DNA from: Bacillota bacterium
Lineage (GTDB): Bacteria; Bacillota; Clostridia; Monoglobales; Firm-18
DNA: 64,000 nucleotides
Assembly: GCA_023228885.1 (NCBI GenBank)
Contig: JALOAJ010000003.1
Span: 61,677 to 125,676, forward strand
Direction of reading: 5' to 3'
Part shown: positions 7,018 to 15,987 of the stretch, piece after piece
How the letters are laid out: each line of letters opens with the position of its first letter
Position numbering within the stretch: the stretch's first letter is position 1
Notes under the pieces: generated by a model
Seen by the model: the letters and a program-made list of their open reading frames with translations, nothing else
Databases searched by the model: none
What the model was told of the DNA's origin: nothing
Program-made: the position numbers and the translations under genes

Positions 7018-8397
7018 TTGAATATCAAGGCAATTTTGTTAACTATTGTTTTTATTTTCTTATGTATTTCGTTTAATATTTCGGCAGCATCTTATACAGG
7101 TATTCCTTTTGTTTTATTTTCGGAAAATGAAACTGTGCAGGCGAAAACTGATGAAAACCGGGTTGCCGTGCCTACCAGCGGCAGAAATATTCTTTCCGAT
7201 AGCGCATTTGCAGACGAGAGCATTGTGTATATAAATGATGTATCCGAATATAAAGAAACGGATGTTTGGGCGATTCAAGGGAAAGGGAGCATGGCCTCGC
7301 CAAGCGACCTGTACGGAAGGGATGGGATGAAAAGCGGGGTTAGGGTGGAACTATCATCAGAAGAAGATGCCGATTTTTTTATCCGTACAATGATTCCGGG
7401 GAGCAAGTATTACTATTTCAGCGTATGGGCAAAGTTGGAATCCGGCAGCGTTGCAGGGCGGCAATTGACCCTTTCTGTTTATGACAGCCCCAATTCGTCG
7501 ATGCGGGGCGGGGCGAAGTCTAAATGCGTTGTGGATTTGGCAGGCGGCGCTTATTTATTGCAAAACGAATGGAAACAATATGCATTTATTATACACCTTC
7601 CCAAGGGGCTTGCAAATTATTATTTTGAACCGCGGATACATACGACCTCAAGCGCAGGCGTGACGGCAATGACCTTTGACATTACTGAGGTCGAATTGTA
7701 CGAAGTAAGCATAGCGGAGACCCAAGAGATGCAGGAGGATGCAACTATTGTAAATCACCCTGTTGTGGACGCAACACCACAGGTGTCTGTGATAAGAGAG
7801 GTTAAGCCCCGCCCCGGCAGCATGGCTCATAAAGACACGGAGTTTTCTGATTTAGATGGGGTGCAATGGGCGGAGTATGCTATTAAAGCGTTTTATAAAT
7901 GGGGTATTGTAGACGGTGTGACACCCGGGGAATTCAGACCGCATGACAGCGTTACCAGGGAGCAATTTGCTAAAATGCTGACGAATACCTTTGATTGGCT
8001 TGACCCGGGGGATTGCGATTTTATGGATGTTCCAAAAACCAAATGGAGCTATCCCTACATTGCCACAGCATTAAAAAGAGGTGTGGTGACTGGGGTTGAT
8101 GAAACTTGGTTTGGTGCAGAAGATTATATTATGCGTCAGGATATGGCGGTAATGGTATACCGTGCGCTTGACAGCTTGTTGGTTCGTGTGGAAAGCAGTT
8201 TTGCCTTTGATTCGGAAGGAGTGTCCGAATATGCCGCTAATTCGGTTAGCAGGCTGTGTGGTGTAGGTATTTTATATCCCATTGACGGAGGGGTGAAACC
8301 TCGGACGGAAGTTAAAAGGGCGGACGCAGTTGCCGTGTTGTACAATGCGCTCAACTATGCGGCGGCAACGGGTGCGCAAATGGTAAGGTATTATTAA
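7018..8397 (+). CDS. Secreted protein with three C-terminal SLH motifs
   Basis: A 459-residue exported protein. The N-terminus (NIKAILLTIVFIFLCISF, then SAAS) is a signal peptide. Residues about 45-230 look like a beta-sandwich carbohydrate-binding-like domain (FFIRTMIPGSKYYYFSVWAKL is typical of CBM4/9-like folds). The last ~190 residues hold three SLH motifs, marked by GIVDGVTPGEFRPHDSVTREQF, GVVTGVDE..MRQDMAVM and GILYPIDGG..KRADAVAV, which bind secondary wall polymers. I chose TTG 7018 because GGGAGGAG lies 7 bases upstream; the longer frame to 6979 has no such site. It stops directly before the next gene, so they are co-transcribed. Confidence 0.8.
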   Translation: MNIKAILLTIVFIFLCISFNISAASYTGIPFVLFSENETVQAKTDENRVAVPTSGRNILSDSAFADESIVYINDVSEYKETDVWAIQGKGSMASPSDLYGRDGMKSGVRVELSSEEDADFFIRTMIPGSKYYYFSVWAKLESGSVAGRQLTLSVYDSPNSSMRGGAKSKCVVDLAGGAYLLQNEWKQYAFIIHLPKGLANYYFEPRIHTTSSAGVTAMTFDITEVELYEVSIAETQEMQEDATIVNHPVVDATPQVSVIREVKPRPGSMAHKDTEFSDLDGVQWAEYAIKAFYKWGIVDGVTPGEFRPHDSVTREQFAKMLTNTFDWLDPGDCDFMDVPKTKWSYPYIATALKRGVVTGVDETWFGAEDYIMRQDMAVMVYRALDSLLVRVESSFAFDSEGVSEYAANSVSRLCGVGILYPIDGGVKPRTEVKRADAVAVLYNALNYAAATGAQMVRYY

Positions 8398-8424
8398 TTG
8401 TTGAAAGCTCGAGGAGGGATTTAT

Positions 8425-11088
8425 GTGAATTGGAAAACATTCTTGTTGGCGGCGATGGTTGTTTTAGGAATTTACGCACCGGATTTCTATTTTGGAGGAA
8501 AGACCGCATATGCGGCAATCGTCACAAACAAACCGGGCGAGCCTTCTTTAATATTTGAGGATACTTTGGAGGGCGGCAGCGATTCCGATGGCGCTGTTAC
8601 GGCGGGCATCCCGTTATCCATTAATTCCGGCGGAGTAAGTGATGTCTATTCGTTCTTTGGACCGGGCGTAGTGGGGAAAGAGGGGACATTTAGCTATAAA
8701 GCTTCGGGCGGGCTTGGGCTGGCATGCACCGCAACCGCTCCCGGCAGCACCCATTTATATAACGCAGCGGCGCTTAACAAAAGCTATATGGAAGGAAAAT
8801 CGACCAGTTATGTAACCGAAACAAAATTTGAGTTTGGCACTACGGGAACCTTGGCTCAAAAAAACATCAATATTTTTATGCGGTTCGGTGGGGCGTGGAA
8901 TTATTCTTACTATTTCAAGATATGCTCGGACGGCTCAATAGGCTTGTTCAGTCCTAAAGGGGAAACATCCCCGATTTCCGCATTGACCTCTACCACAGCG
9001 GCAGGCGGCGCTTTTGGCGGCACGGTTGTATATATGGCAAGGGCGGCTCTGATTGATAAGCCTGATGGAGGTATATATATGGCGATTAACATATATGCCG
9101 CATCAGACCCTAATGCAAGCATAGCATTTCTTGAGCATACAGTTGCGGCGGACGCAAACCTGCTGATTGCCTCAGACGCCGCATACGGCCCCGGTTTTGG
9201 AGTTGCGAATTCAAATTGTGTTGCTAAATTTACTTCTTATAGTATAAAGGATATTATCGATATCAGGATAAAGGACGGTTCCATTGCAGATTTTAAAGGA
9301 AGTGAATATGATTATAACTATTCAACGCAGGAAAGCATAACTTTGGAGGATATCACAGCGGTGGGAAACATTCCCGGCGAGGAAATGCCGAATATTGATT
9401 ATGACAGCGGGGCATCCCGCGTGACGGTGATGTATGCCGGGCTTACCTACACCGTTAACATAAGAGAATTGGTGGATGATACCGTAAAAATAACTATCAA
9501 TGGCGTGCCGAGCGGCAGCGTTATAGCGATGGTTGGCGAAAAAGTTGAAATTCCCGTGTTTTCGGAGGTGATTAATGCAACATCGGGCATAAGCTGGCTC
9601 TTTTCCGACAGCCAGGGGCAAGATGACTATATGACCATTTCCCCCAACATAAGCGCTGACGGGGAAGAAGTGGTTTTGACGATAGATAATTCGGAGGGTA
9701 ACTTGAAGGATGGAAAGGTCGCATTAACCGCATCCGTTGAAAAAGGCGGAGATGTATATGCGAAAAGTATTGATATAGAATATTTGACAGAGCTGCCGGG
9801 GCAAGGCAGCCATGATACAGTTCAGTTGACGGCTGAGGAACTTGTTAAAATATCTGAAAGAATCGGGGAAACGGTGGTGGTTATTAAGGCAGGGCTACAG
9901 TCGGCATTTTACGGTTCAAGGATTGTATGGAGCGTAGAAGGCTTTGAGGGCGCTTCCTTGGAACACGCACAAAGCGTATACCGCGAAGCCGATATTGAAA
10001 ATAGGCTTATAATAGATAACAACTTTGTTAGTGACACGACCGACCTAAGCGTTACGGTTAAAGCTAAAAACATCGCTACCGGTGCAGCAGATACAAAAAA
10101 TATACATATTTTTGCGGTGGCAACGCCGGATAGGATAAAGATTAAAGGGAACTCTGTTGTTACGGTTTCTGAGGATTCTTCGTATTATTTCGAATATTAC
10201 ACAGCGGAGGTGTATCAGAAAAGCAAGCTTTTAAGCGGCGATGCGCTCAGATTTAGCGAACCGCTGAATTGGTTACTGAAAACTGCTAAAGGCGGGGTTT
10301 CAATAAACGCCGATACCGGGATGCTTACGGTAAGCTCCTCTGCCTCGGCGGGAACGGTGACAATTGTTGCGCAAATGGGAAACCTTATAGATGAATTCAA
10401 TGTGAGTATCACAAAAAAGACAGGCAGCCAGTCTGCTAAAAGCTCTCAAAGAACAGGTGTCGGGCTTGCAGGCGTGCAGGTTCCGGGTATTGAGGCGGCT
10501 GAAGAAATAAAGGAAAACAGTCAAACCGATGTACCGCAAGATAAAAGGGAATTGAAGGATTACCGGGGACATTGGTGTGAGGAAATCATAAACGATTTGT
10601 TAAGTCGCAGAATCATAAACGGCGGCGTAAACGGCGAAATGCGCCCGGACTATTTTGCAACGAAAGAAGAAACCATTAAGGTTTTGATTAATATTTTGAA
10701 TATTTCCTTGCAGGGAGGAGGAAGGCTAAAAGAGGGAGATAATACTTCCGAATGGGCTGTTGCATATGTTTTGACAGCCATGGACGAAGGTATTGTTCGT
10801 GGGGATGAAACAGGTTTTATCAATGGCGGCGGCAATGTCAGCCGTGCGGAGGTATGCGCAATGACCTCACGGGCATTAAAGCTTTTGGGCGGGGATATCG
10901 GGCTGTTGAACACTTTTAGCGATGGCGACAAGGTTCCCGATTGGTGCAAAGAGGATATGGCGGCATTAATTTCCAAAAAAATTATAACAGGCTTTGAAGA
11001 TTCAACCATAAGACCTTATGATTTGATTACACGGGCAGAGGTGTTTGCTATTGCGTATAGGGCTGCAGCAGATGGGGGGTTAATATGA
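8425..11088 (+). CDS. Large secreted SLH protein with a shared ~240-residue module
   Basis: An 887-residue exported protein. The start is GTG 8425, set by GAGGAGGG 8 bases before it; an ATG at 8423 is out of frame. After a signal peptide, residues about 40-277 form a module also found in three other proteins here, marked by SLIFED, GSTHLYN, VTETKFEF, QKNINIF and YGPGFGVAN. A cadherin-like/Ig-like domain follows (FKGSEYDYNY to YAGLTYTVNI), then two or three more Ig-like segments. The C-terminal ~180 residues carry three SLH motifs (GEMRPDYFATKEE, GGNVSRAEVCAMTSRAL, STIRPYDLITRAEVFAI). Its stop overlaps the next start in ATGA, so the pair should be made together. No catalytic motif was seen; a binding or structural role is inferred. 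Confidence 0.8.
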   Translation: MNWKTFLLAAMVVLGIYAPDFYFGGKTAYAAIVTNKPGEPSLIFEDTLEGGSDSDGAVTAGIPLSINSGGVSDVYSFFGPGVVGKEGTFSYKASGGLGLACTATAPGSTHLYNAAALNKSYMEGKSTSYVTETKFEFGTTGTLAQKNINIFMRFGGAWNYSYYFKICSDGSIGLFSPKGETSPISALTSTTAAGGAFGGTVVYMARAALIDKPDGGIYMAINIYAASDPNASIAFLEHTVAADANLLIASDAAYGPGFGVANSNCVAKFTSYSIKDIIDIRIKDGSIADFKGSEYDYNYSTQESITLEDITAVGNIPGEEMPNIDYDSGASRVTVMYAGLTYTVNIRELVDDTVKITINGVPSGSVIAMVGEKVEIPVFSEVINATSGISWLFSDSQGQDDYMTISPNISADGEEVVLTIDNSEGNLKDGKVALTASVEKGGDVYAKSIDIEYLTELPGQGSHDTVQLTAEELVKISERIGETVVVIKAGLQSAFYGSRIVWSVEGFEGASLEHAQSVYREADIENRLIIDNNFVSDTTDLSVTVKAKNIATGAADTKNIHIFAVATPDRIKIKGNSVVTVSEDSSYYFEYYTAEVYQKSKLLSGDALRFSEPLNWLLKTAKGGVSINADTGMLTVSSSASAGTVTIVAQMGNLIDEFNVSITKKTGSQSAKSSQRTGVGLAGVQVPGIEAAEEIKENSQTDVPQDKRELKDYRGHWCEEIINDLLSRRIINGGVNGEMRPDYFATKEETIKVLINILNISLQGGGRLKEGDNTSEWAVAYVLTAMDEGIVRGDETGFINGGGNVSRAEVCAMTSRALKLLGGDIGLLNTFSDGDKVPDWCKEDMAALISKKIITGFEDSTIRPYDLITRAEVFAIAYRAAADGGLI

Positions 11089-13982
11089 AAATTACAAGAA
11101 CAGTTGTATTGATTTTGCTTTTTTCCGTATTGTTTAATGGAGTAACGCCTGCTGTGTCAGCGTCAACGGGTTCTGATTACACAAAGGAGCTAAATTTTAT
11201 TTCCGGTCTGGGAATTATGGAAAAGCATAAGGAGGTCAACGATTTTATAACCCGTGCGGAATTAGGGGCGGCGCTTATGAACTTGTTTTCGGGCGGCAGC
11301 TATACGGCAGATAATATGAGGGATATAAAAGATAGTGCAAATTCATGGGAAGGGGAATTTTTGTTTAAAAACCTTGAATTTGACCTGTTCGATTCGGACG
11401 AACATGTAAATTTTGAGGAGGTCGTTCTTGCCTTGATAAACGGCTTGGGATATGGTTATGTTGCCGAGGAAAAGGGCGGCTATCCCTATGGATACCAATA
11501 TGAAGCGGCAAGCCTTGGAATTACCTCAAAGGCTGTGAACGCGCAATTGGGTGAGTGTATGAGGCGGGGAACGACTGCGGCTATGATAAAAAACATGCTC
11601 AACATAGGAATTATGAGTAGGTTTATTGGAAACAAAGGAGGCTGGGAGATAAACAATAAAGACACGCTTTTATCGCGGCTTTTTGTTTTGCGGGATAGCG
11701 GTATTGTCACATTTGATGGGCTGACCTCAACTAACGGGGTTCAATCCCATTTTGAAAATGATGTGGTTATAATGACTACCTTTTCCGACCAAAGCGGCTA
11801 CGGAAAAAAATTTCGTCCCGGAAATTCCGATGCCAAGGAATATCTTGGCAAAGCTGTGAACTATTACTATAAATATTCCGAAGATGCGCCTGAAGATGTG
11901 CCGACCTTGCTGTATGTTGAGGAACGCGCATCTGTTGAGGAAATAAAAATAGATATCCGTGACATAACGCGGCTGGACGGGAATCGCATCGTATATGGAG
12001 AGAGCGGTACAACCGAAATTACTGTTAACGGTAGCGCTGATATTATTTATAATGGGCGTTGGCTGGGGACAGCTTCAACTATGCTCACATCCGTCATAAA
12101 CGGTATGCTGGAGCGCCAAAACGGTAATGTACATATTATTGATAACGGACAGGGGTGGGATATTCTGTTTGTCGAGGATTATAAAACATACAGAATTGAT
12201 TCCGTTAATAGCGCCGACTCTGCTGAAGCGTTTATCAGGACGACGGAGGGAGAAAACATAGATTGTCGAAGCGACAGCGCTACAACCGTTACGGAGGTAT
12301 ATAAAAACGGTGTAAAAACAGAGCTTAGTCGCTTGGTCAGGGATGATGTGTTTTTTCTTGCGGAGGCAAAGCAGGAGGATGGAATTGTTCGCTACCGAAA
12401 GGTCATTGCAGGAAAGCTTGCGTCACAAATGACCCACCCCGCCAAAGTTACGGGAACCTTAAACGAGATAGGCAAGGATTTTATAGTTGTAAACGATAAA
12501 ATCTATGAAATATCTTACGGATTCAGCAATACGGCGTCAATCGATGAGCACTCCAAGCGGGATAAGCTGCGGTTGGGCTCGCGTGTTACTGTTTATTTTG
12601 ACCCTGCGGGCAGGGTATGTGATTATGATGTTGCGGACACGGGGATAAAATATGGATTTTTGGTGGCTTTGGATCAGAGCAAAAAAAGCTTGGAACAGTT
12701 TGTTCAGGCTAAAATTTACACCGCTGAAAACGAAATGAAAATATTCAACCTTGATAAAAAGGTGAAATACAATGATTATGGCGGAGGTCGCATAGAAAGT
12801 AAATTATTATTGGAAAACTCCAATATATCGAATGTGGCGGGCTATGACCCCCTTTACGACAATGGCGGAATTATTCGTCAGGTGGTAAGGTATGGCTTAG
12901 GCGGTAATGGGGAAATTACGGAGCTTTATACCGCATACCTTGATGCCAAACTAAATCATAGTGATGATTATTCAAAATTTAGAAGAAACAAGGCGGTTTA
13001 TGATATTCTTGGCTCAGCTAATATGACTTACAGAAGCAATGTTATGGGCTTTTTTTACAATAATCCATCGGGCGGAATGTTGTTGTACGCCGACCCCTCT
13101 GCCGCAATGTTTTTATATCCGGAAGACGATTTTGCCGTTGACGAATATAAGTATAGAGTTGCGATGGCAGCGGATATCTTCGGCAACAGCAACACTTACA
13201 CCAGAACACTATATGCATACGATACCGATGAGCATGGAATTTCGCATTGCTTTGCCAATGCCTGGGAGGGCGGCGCCAGCCTTCAGTTGAATCATGAAAC
13301 GCTTACCTTGGTAACAAAAGTTTTCAAGACGGTCAACAAAAACGGTGACATTGTGCAAAAAATAGCGGGGTTAAGTGCGGGAAAAGAAATATCAATAATA
13401 GGACAAAATTGCGACTCGCTCAAAATTAGGCTTGTTACTGGGGGCGTAAATGTCGGTATATATGGCGGAAGCTTAGCCGGCACTGTACCGATTGAGCCGG
13501 GAGACCTTATCGTATATAAAAAAAACAGCCATGATATGGTTGAAAGCATTGCTTTGGCATTTCGCCCCGGCGATAAAAACGGTGTAGGCGGAAGACCGTA
13601 TGTTGACAGCGCGGACAACATTCGGTTCGATAATTTTAAAATGGCGTTTGGGGCAGCCTACTATCCTGTTATATCCGGAGCAAAAGCATATTCGCCCTTC
13701 CCGGTAAATGCGAATAACAACAACACGAATTCCCGTTTCGCAGCCATATACGGCAGGGTGGATAAGCTTTCCCGGGGGATGATAACTATCAGGTTTGATG
13801 ACAGCGTTGAAACCGTTGGAGACAAAATGGTGTTTGATGTTTCAAAACCTGTTGTCTATCTTTATGATATAAGCACCAAGACGGCAAAAATATCGTCTGT
13901 GGACGAAATAATGATTGGGGACGAGGTTTTTATGAAATGCAGGCTTTCCATTATTGATGCAGTCGTTGTTATTAGAAGGTAA
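11085..13982 (+). CDS. Secreted N-terminal-SLH protein with large uncharacterised body
   Basis: A 965-residue exported protein with signal peptide (ILLFSVLFNGVTPAVSA). Residues about 28-190 resemble degenerate SLH motifs (ISGLGIMEKH..FITRAELGAALM). The remaining ~750 residues are a beta-rich body I cannot assign to a family. It is paralogous to the protein at 52861: both have a D-T-LLS/NILS segment just after the SLH part, a YLGKAVNYYYKY / LLGHVTEFYFYD segment, and KYGFLVAL / TFGYLVNV followed by KYND / YVND. Both genes start by a 4-base overlap with an SLH-anchored partner. A surface scaffold or partner role is inferred. Confidence 0.75.
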   Translation: MKITRTVVLILLFSVLFNGVTPAVSASTGSDYTKELNFISGLGIMEKHKEVNDFITRAELGAALMNLFSGGSYTADNMRDIKDSANSWEGEFLFKNLEFDLFDSDEHVNFEEVVLALINGLGYGYVAEEKGGYPYGYQYEAASLGITSKAVNAQLGECMRRGTTAAMIKNMLNIGIMSRFIGNKGGWEINNKDTLLSRLFVLRDSGIVTFDGLTSTNGVQSHFENDVVIMTTFSDQSGYGKKFRPGNSDAKEYLGKAVNYYYKYSEDAPEDVPTLLYVEERASVEEIKIDIRDITRLDGNRIVYGESGTTEITVNGSADIIYNGRWLGTASTMLTSVINGMLERQNGNVHIIDNGQGWDILFVEDYKTYRIDSVNSADSAEAFIRTTEGENIDCRSDSATTVTEVYKNGVKTELSRLVRDDVFFLAEAKQEDGIVRYRKVIAGKLASQMTHPAKVTGTLNEIGKDFIVVNDKIYEISYGFSNTASIDEHSKRDKLRLGSRVTVYFDPAGRVCDYDVADTGIKYGFLVALDQSKKSLEQFVQAKIYTAENEMKIFNLDKKVKYNDYGGGRIESKLLLENSNISNVAGYDPLYDNGGIIRQVVRYGLGGNGEITELYTAYLDAKLNHSDDYSKFRRNKAVYDILGSANMTYRSNVMGFFYNNPSGGMLLYADPSAAMFLYPEDDFAVDEYKYRVAMAADIFGNSNTYTRTLYAYDTDEHGISHCFANAWEGGASLQLNHETLTLVTKVFKTVNKNGDIVQKIAGLSAGKEISIIGQNCDSLKIRLVTGGVNVGIYGGSLAGTVPIEPGDLIVYKKNSHDMVESIALAFRPGDKNGVGGRPYVDSADNIRFDNFKMAFGAAYYPVISGAKAYSPFPVNANNNNTNSRFAAIYGRVDKLSRGMITIRFDDSVETVGDKMVFDVSKPVVYLYDISTKTAKISSVDEIMIGDEVFMKCRLSIIDAVVVIRR

Positions 13983-14063
13983 TGAGAAAAAGGGTGTGCA
14001 ACATCGGCAGGGCGCATCTTTCATATGTTTTGCAATAATTTTTGTGTTAAAGTATGATTTTTA

Positions 14064-14114
14064 CTATGATGTCACAACATTACCGTAGACTTTTAAAAAT
14101 TGTGCTGATATACT
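14064..14114 (+). promoter_or_regulatory. Activator-type promoter of the importer operon (copy 2 of a shared element)
   Basis: CTATG-N15-CGTAG (14064-14068, 14084-14088), then 20 bases, then an extended -10 TGATATACT (TATACT at 14109-14114). Sequence and spacing match the element at 6906-6956. It lies in the 164-base gap after the SLH operon. Together the two sites suggest a shared activator, plausibly one of the AraC-type proteins encoded at 32962 or 40998. Confidence 0.65.
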
Positions 14115-14146
14115 GACATTAGTTTTAGTGGATGGAGAGAAGCTGT

Positions 14147-15097
14147 ATGAGACAAAGGATTGGTGCTGCGGGGCGCATTATAACACCCCGAGACAGACCT
14201 TGGTATTACAACCATAAAAAGCATAAAAATCTGCTGTTGATGATGTTACCCGGGCTTTTGTCCCTTTTTGTTTTTTCATATTTACCGATGTACGGTATGC
14301 AAATTGCGTTTCGCGATTTCATATTTAAGTTGGGCATATGGCAGAGCCCATGGGTGGGGCTAAAGCATTTTCGCGATTTGTTTGAATCTGCACATTTTTT
14401 AAATGCTTTCAAAAACACCCTTGTTATCAGCGGACTTCAACTTGTGTTTGGATTTCCCGCGCCTATTATATTTGCCGTTTTGCTCAATGAGATAAGGGTT
14501 TTAAAATTTAAAAAGCTTGTCCAGACGATAAGCTACCTGCCCCATTTTATTTCATGGGCAGTGTTGGGCGGGATGTTCATACAACTGTTATCACCGTCCG
14601 TGGGACCCGTTAATCTGCTTTTGAAAACCATGGGGATGCAGCCCATATATTTTTTGGCAGAGCCTTCATGGTTTAGAACGGTAATCGTATCAACCCATAT
14701 TTGGCAAACGATTGGGTGGAACTCCATCGTCTACATAGCAGCTATTACCAATATTGATGCCGAGCTCTACGAAGCGGGGAAAATTGATGGGGCAACGCGT
14801 TTCCAACAAATCTTTTATATTACCTTAGGCGCATTGATGCCGGTGATAACCATTATGCTAATATTTGCCGTCGGAAAAATTATTAACGATAACTTTGATC
14901 AGATTTTTAATTTGATGACATCACCGGTTGAAAGTGTCGGCGAAGTGTTGAGCACTTACAGTTATAAAATTGGTCTGGTAAAGATGCAATATAGTTTTTC
15001 CACTGCTATGGGTTTGTTCAAAAATGTGATTTCGCTGTTACTGATTCTTTTCGCTAACCGTGTAGCAAAAAAAATTAACGACTATGGATTGTGGTAG
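14147..15097 (+). CDS. Carbohydrate ABC importer permease, LplB type
   Basis: A 316-residue integral membrane protein with about six transmembrane segments, starting with LLLMMLPGLLSLFVFSYLP. The EAA-like loop appears as YEAGKIDGATRFQQIFYITL, where the ATPase docks. LplB/YtcP-type importers carry oligosaccharides, often uronate-containing, in Firmicutes. The start is ATG 14147 with GGAGAG 7 bases before it; an in-frame ATG at 14132 overlaps that site. The second permease and the binding protein follow. No ATPase gene is present here; such systems usually share an MsmX-type ATPase encoded elsewhere. Confidence 0.92.
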   Translation: MRQRIGAAGRIITPRDRPWYYNHKKHKNLLLMMLPGLLSLFVFSYLPMYGMQIAFRDFIFKLGIWQSPWVGLKHFRDLFESAHFLNAFKNTLVISGLQLVFGFPAPIIFAVLLNEIRVLKFKKLVQTISYLPHFISWAVLGGMFIQLLSPSVGPVNLLLKTMGMQPIYFLAEPSWFRTVIVSTHIWQTIGWNSIVYIAAITNIDAELYEAGKIDGATRFQQIFYITLGALMPVITIMLIFAVGKIINDNFDQIFNLMTSPVESVGEVLSTYSYKIGLVKMQYSFSTAMGLFKNVISLLLILFANRVAKKINDYGLW

Positions 15098-15107
15098 GAG
15101 GACACCG

Positions 15108-15959
15108 ATGAAACGAATCCATTTTTTTGATATTTTTCTGTTTGCGTTGATGATATTCATATGCCTTATTATGGTTTATCCCTTTTGGAATTTGTTTATG
15201 AATTCCATTACGGCGCCTGATGTCAATATGAGTGTGCTGCGCCTTTTTCCTGAAAGGGTTTCTTTATCTTCTTATGTGAAGGCGATAGAGTCCGGTGATA
15301 TTGGGCGTGGGTATCTCAATACGATTGTTAGGACTGTTTTGGGAATTGGGCTAAATCTTATACTGACAGTTACGCTGGCATATCCCCTGTCCAAAAAACA
15401 TTTGCCGAACAAAGCATTTATTACAGGGTTTGTTGTATTCACTATGTATTTTAACGGCGGGGTTGTTCCAAACTATTTGTTGATACGAAGCCTTGGGCTT
15501 TACGATACTGTGTGGGCGCTGGTGTTACCGCATGCCGTTAATGTGTTCCATCTCATCATTGTGCGAAACTTTTTCATATCCATTCCTTACAGCCTTGAAG
15601 AATCTGCCATGATTGATGGGTGCAATGAATTTCAAATTCTGACAAGAATCGTGCTGCCCCTCTCAAAATCCATTATGGCAACCCTGTTGCTTTGGGCAGC
15701 TGTATTCCATTGGAATGCGTGGTTTGATGCCATGATTTACATAAAAAGCAGTGAAAAGCAGGTTTTACAAACCATTATGCGGCGTGTGGTGTTAGGGTCT
15801 ATGAGCGGTTCGGCTAACGGTGCATTTGAGGAGCTTGTAAATCCGGAAAATATTAAAGCCGCAACCATTATGCTGACTGTCGGGCCAATTATAGTGGTAT
15901 ATCCGTTTATACAAAGGTATTTTATAAAAGGTCAGTTGGCAGGGGCTATAAAAGGGTAG
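15108..15959 (+). CDS. Carbohydrate ABC importer permease, YtcP type
   Basis: A 283-residue membrane protein and partner of the LplB-type permease upstream. It has six predicted transmembrane segments and the EAA loop LEESAMIDGCNEFQILTRIVLPLS. The C-terminus YPFIQRYFIKGQLAGAIKG is typical of the family. The start ATG 15108 has TAGGAGG upstream; the open frame begins at 15084 inside the preceding gene, but that start lacks a ribosome binding site. It is followed within 30 bases by the solute-binding lipoprotein gene. Confidence 0.92.
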   Translation: MKRIHFFDIFLFALMIFICLIMVYPFWNLFMNSITAPDVNMSVLRLFPERVSLSSYVKAIESGDIGRGYLNTIVRTVLGIGLNLILTVTLAYPLSKKHLPNKAFITGFVVFTMYFNGGVVPNYLLIRSLGLYDTVWALVLPHAVNVFHLIIVRNFFISIPYSLEESAMIDGCNEFQILTRIVLPLSKSIMATLLLWAAVFHWNAWFDAMIYIKSSEKQVLQTIMRRVVLGSMSGSANGAFEELVNPENIKAATIMLTVGPIIVVYPFIQRYFIKGQLAGAIKG

Positions 15960-15987
15960 ATTTTATAAAAGAAAGGAAGTAATTATA

